This document shows, piece by piece, positions 9,040-15,364 of a DNA stretch of 50,502 bases. Position 1 is the stretch's first letter; every line of letters begins with the position of its first letter. The notes below the pieces were generated by a model that saw only the letters and a program-made list of their open reading frames with translations, ran no database searches and was not told the origin of the DNA. The position numbers and the translations under genes are program-made. Source of the DNA: Chloroflexota bacterium (GTDB lineage Bacteria > Chloroflexota > Dehalococcoidia > Bin125); NCBI GenBank assembly GCA_028875225.1, contig JAPPFB010000015.1, positions 1 through 50,502 on the forward strand, in the 5' to 3' direction.

Positions 9040-9231
9040 TTCATCCGCCTCCGCATGAGGAACATACTGCGGCCCCCGGCTCCGCCGGTGTTAGACACGG
9101 CTCTGTTTGGCGGCGATTGTGGACGAAGTGGATGCAGGTCCGGTGCTCATCAGGATCGCGCCTCGTTCGCAGCGTGGTGAGAATCGTTAGCCTCGGGTGG
9201 GCGCGCTCGCGCAGACTCTGAGGAGCTGGAA

Positions 9232-10848
9232 ATGGAACTGCTATTCACCGGCGGACGTGTGCTGACCATCGATGCGATGGATCGGATTGTCTCGGGCGTC
9301 GCCGTGCGCGACGGGCGGGTCATCGCGGTCGGCGACAGCGCCGAGGCGCGTGCAGCGGTCGGGCCGGACGCGGTGCATGTCGATCTGCGCGGTCGGGCGC
9401 TCGTGCCCGGATTCTGCGACCCGCATAATCACTTCTCAATGACCACGTTCGAGCCGCGTTCGGTCGATTGCCGCCGCCCGCCGCTGGCGAGCAAGTCGGC
9501 CGTGCTCGACGCGATCGCAGCGGCGGCGTCCGGCAGCCCAGACGGGCAGTGGATCTGGGGACTCGGCTTCTCCCAGAGCGAACCCGGCGTCGTCAGCGAC
9601 GACATGCTGTTCCGGCACGAGCTCGACGAGGTCGCCCCCAACAACCCGGTCTGCGTGATGGACTCTTCCTATCACGCCTGCTACGCCAACTCGGCGGCAT
9701 TGGCGATGGTTGGCATTGATCGCGACACGCCCGATCCGCGAGGCGGGAACATTCTGCACGACGACAGCGGCGAGCCGAACGGCGTGCTCTGGGAGCGGGC
9801 GATGGATCCGGTCCACCACGCCACGATGCGTTCGTACATCGATACGTTCGGTCCGGACGTGGTAGCAGGGCTGGTGGAACAGAACTCGCTGCGCCATCTC
9901 TCGCACGGAATCACGAGCGTGGGCGACGCGCTGGTGATGCCCGAAAGCGCGGAGATCTATCGGCTCACGGACGAGCGCGGCCAGTTGCCGATCGCCATTC
10001 ATCAGATGCGCGGCGGCCCCGGTTTCTTCGCGGCGCCCGAGGACGCCGCTGTCGGCGCCTACATGGAGGATGACGTCTCGGACCGCCTGCGCGGCGGGAT
10101 TGTCAAGATCTTCATGGACCCGGTCTGGCCCTCTCCGGCGATGGAACTCTGCCATCCCGATGGCACGACCGAGCCAATCGGCGAGCCCTACTACGGGCAG
10201 GAAGAGGTCGATCACCTGGTTCTTGATGCGGCGTCACGCGGATTGCAGGTCGCGATTCATTGCATCGGTAACCGCGCGGTCGAACAGGGGCTGAACGCCT
10301 TCGAGCGGGCCCTGCGAGAGACTCCCGGTGAGGATCGGCGCTTCCGGATTGAACACTTCATGTTCGCGACGAATGAGCAGATTGAGCGTGCCCAGTCGCT
10401 TGGAGTGATGGTCTCGCATCAGCCGCCGTTCCTGCATCTGATTGGCGACTACTTCGAGCAGATGACTGCCCAGCCTGGCCTTGACACCGTGCCGATGCCG
10501 TATCGCAGCATGCTGGATGCCGGCGTCCACGTCGCTTCGGGATCCGACTTCCCCTGCGCGCCGGTGCCGCCGCTGCTGGGGCTGTTTGGACTGACCACGC
10601 GAACCTCGCACGACGGCACGGTGATCGCCGCCGACGAGGCGATCTCACCGCTCGAAGCGCTGCGCACCTACACGATCAACTCAGCCGCAGCGATGTTCCG
10701 CGATCACGAAGTAGGCTCCATCGAAGTCGGTAAGCGTGCCGACCTGGTCGTGCTCAGCCACGATCCGACGCTGGTCGACTCGAACTACATTCGGGAAATC
10801 GTGGTGCAGCAGACCTACGTTGACGGCGAGTTGCTGTACTCGGTCTAG
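9232..10848 (+). CDS. YtcJ-type amidohydrolase (amidohydrolase 3), paralogue 1
   Basis: A 538-residue amidohydrolase-3 family enzyme. The N-terminal beta domain (LLFTGGRVLTIDAMDRIVSG) leads to the metal site PGFCDPHNH with His65 and His67. Later ligands are His in VAIHCIGNRAVEQ, His in FRIEHFM and Asp in ASGSDFPCAP. YtcJ-like enzymes hydrolyse N-acyl or amide bonds; the substrate is unknown. GGAG precedes ATG 9232. Its closest relative is the gene at 15365-16972. The C-termini share near-identical blocks such as MFRDHEVGSIEVGKRADL, and both genes point the same way around the minus-strand sterol-related block. It converges on the Rieske gene with an 8-bp gap. Confidence 0.9.
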   Translation: MELLFTGGRVLTIDAMDRIVSGVAVRDGRVIAVGDSAEARAAVGPDAVHVDLRGRALVPGFCDPHNHFSMTTFEPRSVDCRRPPLASKSAVLDAIAAAASGSPDGQWIWGLGFSQSEPGVVSDDMLFRHELDEVAPNNPVCVMDSSYHACYANSAALAMVGIDRDTPDPRGGNILHDDSGEPNGVLWERAMDPVHHATMRSYIDTFGPDVVAGLVEQNSLRHLSHGITSVGDALVMPESAEIYRLTDERGQLPIAIHQMRGGPGFFAAPEDAAVGAYMEDDVSDRLRGGIVKIFMDPVWPSPAMELCHPDGTTEPIGEPYYGQEEVDHLVLDAASRGLQVAIHCIGNRAVEQGLNAFERALRETPGEDRRFRIEHFMFATNEQIERAQSLGVMVSHQPPFLHLIGDYFEQMTAQPGLDTVPMPYRSMLDAGVHVASGSDFPCAPVPPLLGLFGLTTRTSHDGTVIAADEAISPLEALRTYTINSAAAMFRDHEVGSIEVGKRADLVVLSHDPTLVDSNYIREIVVQQTYVDGELLYSV

Positions 10849-10856
10849 GAGACCGG

Positions 10857-11987
10857 TCAGGCGGCGGGAGTAGAACGCTCGCGAGGTGAGCGCGCCTCGG
10901 CTGCGTCGGTTGCCGTCGAGGGCTCGTTGGGCAAGAACTGCTGGTACCAGCGGCGCATCTGGTGAACGGGACCGTCGTCCCGGCAGAGGATCGGTCGAGG
11001 CACATAGACCTTGTCCTGCCAGATCGCGGCATCCTGAGTCAGCTGCGACGCCCAGTTTCCGATCACGTACCAGACCAGCCAGCGGGGCATCTTGCGATCG
11101 GCGAACCAATGGAGGTCGATCTGTTGCTCCAGCGGGCTGATCGGCAGAAAGGTCTGATACATCACAATCTCGCCGCGCCCGGGTAGTGCAATGCGGAAGA
11201 GGAGCAAGCTGCCGGGCCCGTAGTAGGAGACCCGCGCTCGCGCGTAACTCCAGTCGTACTCGCGACCGAGGATGCGGAGAGCGACTTCGTCATCGAAGTG
11301 CATCAACCACGGAGCGTCTTCGTCGAGTGTCCATTTTGCTGTGTGGACAAGATCGACCTTCGGGACCGGAATCTGCGTCCAGGGCAGGCGAAACTTGCCG
11401 TGCAGCGGTTGAAAGTGTGCCGTGTCGACGGCGTTCTCGGCGATCTCGATGATGTGCATGCCAACTCGGCCGACATCGCGGTGTCCACGGAACACGAAGC
11501 TGCCCTCGTCGACTTCGGGGATTCGCGGCACCGGATAGGGCGGAGGATTGAGTTCGGTGCTCGCCGAGCCATCGGCGCGGTGAAAGAGGAACAGCTGACC
11601 GTGTACCTCCTCCAGTGGATACGTGCGCGCCGGCGTCCCCGCAGGAGGGTGTTGGCTGTAAGGAATGTGCTCGACGCTGCCGTCGCCGGCGAACTGCCAC
11701 TGGTGAAACGGACACTCGATGCAGTCGCCGCGAACCTGCCCGCGCGCCAAATTGGCGCCCAGATGCGGGCAGAATGCGTCCATCAGGTGGATCTCGCCGC
11801 TCTCCCGCTCACGCCAGAGCACGAACTGCTTGCCCAGACATTCAAGCCCGCGAATCTCGCCGCGGCGGAGCGAATCGGTCGAGGCCAGTCGATACCAGCC
11901 CGTCGGGTAGGGATACGGGTAGTCCTGAGCTCGGCGCGCCTCAAGCAGCGACGACGGCTCCTGGCGTCTGGATCTGAAGCTGATCAT
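10857..11987 (-). CDS. Rieske non-haem iron oxygenase, DAF-36/Neverland - KshA-like sterol oxygenase
   Basis: A 376-residue Rieske-type oxygenase. The [2Fe-2S] ligands are Cys73/His75 (FCPHLGANLARG) and Cys92/His95 (GDCIECPFHQWQF). The mononuclear iron site is in ENAVDTAHFQPLHG, with His191, His196 and nearby Asp188. Near the C-terminus QDAAIWQDKVYVPRPILC and RRWYQQF are shared with the cholesterol 7-desaturase (DAF-36/Neverland) and 3-ketosteroid 9-alpha-hydroxylase (KshA) families. The N-terminal GWYRLASTDSLRRGEIRGLE also fits. Likely role: desaturation or hydroxylation of a sterol nucleus; the position cannot be told from sequence. Its ATG overlaps the stop of the sterol methyltransferase (ATGA, 11984-11987), implying translational coupling. 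No ferredoxin or reductase partner is nearby. Confidence 0.82.
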   Translation of the reverse strand: MISFRSRRQEPSSLLEARRAQDYPYPYPTGWYRLASTDSLRRGEIRGLECLGKQFVLWRERESGEIHLMDAFCPHLGANLARGQVRGDCIECPFHQWQFAGDGSVEHIPYSQHPPAGTPARTYPLEEVHGQLFLFHRADGSASTELNPPPYPVPRIPEVDEGSFVFRGHRDVGRVGMHIIEIAENAVDTAHFQPLHGKFRLPWTQIPVPKVDLVHTAKWTLDEDAPWLMHFDDEVALRILGREYDWSYARARVSYYGPGSLLLFRIALPGRGEIVMYQTFLPISPLEQQIDLHWFADRKMPRWLVWYVIGNWASQLTQDAAIWQDKVYVPRPILCRDDGPVHQMRRWYQQFLPNEPSTATDAAEARSPRERSTPAA

Positions 11988-13015
11988 GATCCATCACCAC
12001 CCCCGACCGGTTTGCGAGCGTGGACCAGGAAACTGGGAGTGAAGATCTCCAGTTCGCCGCCCTCGACCAGGGCGTCGGCGGCGACGTTGAGAAACGAGGC
12101 GGTTTCGCTGGTTCCCGCCGGAGCGATCCGCACCAGCTCCAGGAACTTCGTCACGGTCGCCGTGAACCCGCGGCCGATCGGAGTCCGGGCCCACGAAGTG
12201 AACGAGAAATCGCGTCCCTGCAGCGCCATGTACCAGGGCGTGTCCGGATTGCCGTACTCGGCCTGTTGGTCGATCGCCTGGATGATCTCGAAGCCGGCTT
12301 CCTCAACCGTCTCCACCTGCCGTTCCGTGGTCAGCAGGTCCGGCACCGCATTGTTCGTCTCGATGTCCTTGCGAATCCGCAGGTGACGTGGGTTCGTAGG
12401 ATCGAATTTGTCGGTGAAGCACCAATCGACGATCGCGATCTCGCCGCCTGGCTTCAAGAGGCGGTAGAGCTCCTGGAAGAGCAGCAGGTTGTTCGGCGCG
12501 TGACAGACGGCCTCGAAGGAATAGACCGCATCGAACGTCTCATCCTCCAGCGGCACATCCATGAAGTTGGCGTAGAGGAAGCGGCAGGTCTTGCTCAGAC
12601 CCGCCTTCGCTACCAGCCGCTCGCCTCGCGAAATCTGTTCGGGGCTGAAGTTGATCCCGGTGATGTTGGCCCCGCTCGCCCGCCCGATCGTGATCATCGG
12701 ACCGCCGACCCCGCATCCAAGGTCCGCCACTTCCATCCCCGGCTTGAGCTGCAGGATCTCTCCGATTTCCTCGTCGTGCCGCCGTTGGGACTCGACCAGG
12801 CTCTCCCCGGGCCGCCTCGGCGAGAAGTGGAAAGTCGTGCCCCAGCCGAACACATAGAACCGCGTGACGGCGTCATAGAAGCGGCTGACCAGCTTCGGTT
12901 GCTCCGCGATCCGGGCGGCGTCCTCCTGCGATTCGCTCAGTTGCTGAATCTGGTGGTAGTCGCGCAGCGCCTCGCGAGGGTTGCCGCTGCGTCGTTCGTC
13001 TACATCGGTTGGCAC
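11984..13015 (-). CDS. Sterol 24-C-methyltransferase homologue (Erg6/SMT-like)
   Basis: A 343-residue SAM-dependent methyltransferase matching eukaryotic SMTs throughout. YDAVTRFYVFGWGTTFHFS (47-65) is the sterol-binding Region I (YEYGWGSSFHFS in Erg6). DLGCGVGGP (98-106) is SAM motif I. FEAVCHAPN (167-175), LLKPGG (186-191) and DWCFTDKFDPTNPRH (197-211) follow. DTPWYMALQG and the closing GGELEIFTPSFLVHARKP are SMT C-terminal signatures. Predicted reaction: methyl transfer from SAM to a delta-24 sterol side chain. I choose GTG 13015, with AGGTGA just upstream; the frame runs open to 13180 but then overlaps the DUF1330 gene. It sits 46 bp after DUF1330 and overlaps the Rieske gene by ATGA. Other small-molecule methyltransferases are possible but less likely given Region I. 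Confidence 0.87.
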   Translation of the reverse strand: MPTDVDERRSGNPREALRDYHQIQQLSESQEDAARIAEQPKLVSRFYDAVTRFYVFGWGTTFHFSPRRPGESLVESQRRHDEEIGEILQLKPGMEVADLGCGVGGPMITIGRASGANITGINFSPEQISRGERLVAKAGLSKTCRFLYANFMDVPLEDETFDAVYSFEAVCHAPNNLLLFQELYRLLKPGGEIAIVDWCFTDKFDPTNPRHLRIRKDIETNNAVPDLLTTERQVETVEEAGFEIIQAIDQQAEYGNPDTPWYMALQGRDFSFTSWARTPIGRGFTATVTKFLELVRIAPAGTSETASFLNVAADALVEGGELEIFTPSFLVHARKPVGGGDGS

Positions 13016-13061
13016 GGCGTCACCTGGCCTCTCAGAAGGCTCCCGGAATCTGCGAGCTGTG

Positions 13062-13355
13062 TCAGCCCTGGTAGCCGGCCGCCACGACAACGCTGGACCG
13101 CACCGCTCGCAGGCGAAGCTCATCGAGCCCGGTGTACTTGGCCGAACGGACAAACGCCGCAGCGCCGTCGTCGCTGTCAAAGGACATGATTACCAGCCGC
13201 TGCGGCGTCCAGTCGCCCTCGATCACATCCAGGTCGCTGCCGCGCACGAGGAACGTGCCGCCCTGTGCGGTGACGGCCTCGTAGATTTTCTCCGCGAACT
13301 CAGCGAACGCATCGTTGTCGATCACCTCGGTGTCAATGACCAGATAGCTACTCAT
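13062..13355 (-). CDS. DUF1330 family protein
   Basis: A 97-residue protein of the dimeric alpha/beta-barrel (ferredoxin-like) DUF1330 type. Characteristic segments are FAEKIYEAVTAQGGTFLVRG, then VIEGDWTPQRLVIMSFDS and a C-terminal LRLRAVRSSVVVAAGY. The biochemical function of the family is not established; related folds bind small ligands or act as monooxygenases. A purine-rich site (GAGAGGG) lies about 9 nt before ATG 13355. It begins the tight minus-strand unit with the sterol methyltransferase and Rieske oxygenase, which makes a role in sterol handling possible but unproven. Confidence 0.8.
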   Translation of the reverse strand: MSSYLVIDTEVIDNDAFAEFAEKIYEAVTAQGGTFLVRGSDLDVIEGDWTPQRLVIMSFDSDDGAAAFVRSAKYTGLDELRLRAVRSSVVVAAGYQG

Positions 13356-13418
13356 CTCGACAAACCCTCTCTGTTGCGACCGGGCTCATTGCCCAGTGTT
13401 GACCTGATGAGATCGCAA

Positions 13419-13446
13419 ACGGTTCGCGTTCACTAACGCGAACCGT
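13419..13446 (-). terminator. Perfect 12-bp hairpin overlapping the stop of the permease-like gene
   Basis: ACGGTTCGCGTT at 13419-13430 pairs perfectly with AACGCGAACCGT at 13435-13446 around a 4-nt loop. The TAG stop of the permease-like gene (13433-13435, minus strand) falls in the loop and at the stem base. Only three T residues follow on the minus strand, so it is not a classic intrinsic terminator. It could protect a 3' end, attenuate transcription into the DUF1330-SMT-Rieske unit, or be a protein-binding site. Confidence 0.55.
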
Positions 13447-15169
13447 CGACCTCGACCGTCACGATATCAACACCGTAGTACTTCCGATGCCGCACTGACG
13501 ATGCGTAGAAGCGCAACAGCCGGAACGAGATGTCGCCTACGTCCGGCTCCTCGGCCTGCTCGCTCAGATATGCGATTCGATCCTCCAGGTTTTCCTCCGA
13601 GAACAGGGCCAGGAACTCCAGCTCGACCGTGCCGCCGGCCGGCCGCGCGATCAGCACCAGGCGAGGCGGCTGATCCGACTCGTAGTCGTCGCGCAGGTTC
13701 AGCATGGCCGAGAGCGTCTCCTCCCCCGCCGCGTGCAGACCGTCGATTGACGCCTGGTCCCAGCGCAGATCGGCGCCAAGCTGGCGCAGGAATGCCTCGA
13801 TGCCTGGCAAGGCCGATACGTCCAGCTCGGTCTCGAAGCGCCGAGGCCGGGGACGGGAGCCGGCCAGCTCAAGGATCACAGTCATCAACACGGCCGCCGA
13901 CACGCCGAAGACCACGCCATTGCCCAGCGTCGCGCCCCAGGTGCCGCCGATCACGTCGGCCAGGATGTTCTGGCTCTGCAACCCGACCGCGATCGAGAGC
14001 GAGGTCCCGACTATGGCGGCTCGCTGCCGGTTGAGTCCGTCTCGCATGACGGTGCGCATGCCCTCGACGAAGAGCAGTCCCATGATCACCAACAGCAGCG
14101 CGCCGCTGACCGGTCGTGGAATCGTGAGCAGAATGGCCACGATCTTGGGCAGCAGCGCGGCCACGATCAGCATCACCCCGATCACAATCCCTACGCGCCG
14201 GGCGGCCACTCCGGTGAACTGAAACAGCGAGATGGTCGAAGGGAGATAGGCGATCGTTGGCGGGGTGCCGGCAATCCCCGAGAGGAGGATGGCGATTCCG
14301 CCCACATTCAGGGTGCGCTGCACCCCGCGAAAGTCGATGCTGCGCGGCTCGCGCCGTGAGGCCTGTTGAATCGCCGCTCCCTCACTGCTGGAGCGAACCG
14401 CGACGACGGCGCTGACCACCAGGAAGACCAACAACAGCGCCCAGAAGTCCTCGTCCAGCACCGACCCGAATCCGGGCCAGCCCGAAACCTCCGGTAGATC
14501 GAACCAGGGCGCGTCGAGCGCTCGTTGGATGTCGTACACGCCCAGCGGCACGGCGATCGCGCAGCCGCCGATCAGGGCGATCGGCAAGGCCCAGAGTCGC
14601 CAGAGGCCGCTGCCCAGCAGCATCAGCAGGGCGGTGATGGCCAATGTCGCCAGTCCCACAACAGGGCCAGCCCCGTCGCCGGCGCCGACGGGGACATCGT
14701 TGAGCCGTCCGAGCGCAATCGGCATCGCCGACAGGGCAATCATCATGAAGGCGACGCCCGAGACGACCGGCGTGATCAGCCGGCGCAGCTGGGCCAGGCG
14801 GGCAGCCACGACAAACTGAATCGGAGAGGACGCAATGACCAGGCTCGACATCAGCGCCAGCCCGCCCTGCTCGACGGCCAGCACGCAGGCCGCGAGAAAC
14901 GGAACGCCCGATCCCATCAGCAGGACGTGTCCCGGTCCCAGTCGGCCGATCTTCGATGCGTGCAGCGCCGTGGAGACGCCGGCCACGATCAGCGCGCCGA
15001 CAATTGCCCAGGTCATGTAGCTGCCGTCGTCGTTGAACGCCGCCGAGAAGATCACCACGAAGGTGACCACGTTGGAGACGATCAGGACCATGCCCTGAAC
15101 GGCAACGTTGACCGTCAGCAGCGGCGGAACGCGCTCGTCGGGCTCGTAACGAATGTGTTCGTTGGCCAC
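13433..15169 (-). CDS. NCS2-like nucleobase permease fused to a GHKL/RsbW-like C-terminal domain
   Basis: A 578-residue protein. Residues ~15-435 hold about 12-14 hydrophobic segments arranged as in the xanthine/uracil (NCS2) permease family, including GTPPTIAYLPSTIS (301-314) and FTGVAARRVG (318-327), where NCS2 proteins have a PTT.Y.EN.G motif followed by LTGVASRRV. The usual Glu-Asn is replaced by Pro-Ser, so transport specificity may differ. Residues ~445-578 form a soluble domain with EETLSAMLN (483-491), resembling the N box of GHKL/RsbW ATPases but degenerate; a regulatory role is possible. It is 77 bp upstream of DUF1330 on the same strand, with a strong hairpin between, so it may be a separate transcript. 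A link to sterols is not shown. Confidence 0.75.
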   Translation of the reverse strand: MANEHIRYEPDERVPPLLTVNVAVQGMVLIVSNVVTFVVIFSAAFNDDGSYMTWAIVGALIVAGVSTALHASKIGRLGPGHVLLMGSGVPFLAACVLAVEQGGLALMSSLVIASSPIQFVVAARLAQLRRLITPVVSGVAFMMIALSAMPIALGRLNDVPVGAGDGAGPVVGLATLAITALLMLLGSGLWRLWALPIALIGGCAIAVPLGVYDIQRALDAPWFDLPEVSGWPGFGSVLDEDFWALLLVFLVVSAVVAVRSSSEGAAIQQASRREPRSIDFRGVQRTLNVGGIAILLSGIAGTPPTIAYLPSTISLFQFTGVAARRVGIVIGVMLIVAALLPKIVAILLTIPRPVSGALLLVIMGLLFVEGMRTVMRDGLNRQRAAIVGTSLSIAVGLQSQNILADVIGGTWGATLGNGVVFGVSAAVLMTVILELAGSRPRPRRFETELDVSALPGIEAFLRQLGADLRWDQASIDGLHAAGEETLSAMLNLRDDYESDQPPRLVLIARPAGGTVELEFLALFSEENLEDRIAYLSEQAEEPDVGDISFRLLRFYASSVRHRKYYGVDIVTVEVDGSR

Positions 15170-15364
15170 TGTCGTCGCCTGTCCCGCACCTCTCCGGCCG
15201 CGGCAATCAATCCGAGCGTTCGCATCCGCCGCGAACGAACGCGGTTAGCTTCTCGGAACCGAACCGCCGCCTCAGGCTACGGCCTTGGGCCATAAGTCAT
15301 GGCGTCACGGAGCCGGTTCGTTAGCCTCTGACCGATCCAGGGTCCGTTCCTCGAGGAGGCGAAT
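15170..15364. promoter_or_regulatory. Divergent intergenic region with inverted repeat
   Basis: This 195-bp gap separates the minus-strand permease-like gene from the plus-strand amidohydrolase, so it should hold promoters for both. CGTTCGC at 15218-15224 and GCGAACG at 15232-15238 form a 7-bp inverted repeat with 7-nt spacing, a plausible regulator site. GAGGAGG just before 15365 is a strong ribosome binding site. I cannot assign -35/-10 boxes. Confidence 0.35.

Noticed and set aside
8815-9180. 121-codon + strand frame in the 8.7-9.2 kb gap
   Set aside because: The minus-strand frame over the same bases has more protein-like composition and a motif; the + frame has no good start context or recognisable feature.
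13016-13180. Longer N-terminus for the sterol methyltransferase (398 residues)
   Set aside because: The extension overlaps the DUF1330 gene, has no SMT similarity, and GTG 13015 has a good ribosome binding site.
10857-15169. Complete sterol biosynthesis cluster
   Set aside because: No squalene monooxygenase, oxidosqualene cyclase or demethylation genes are present in the window, so only modification steps can be claimed.
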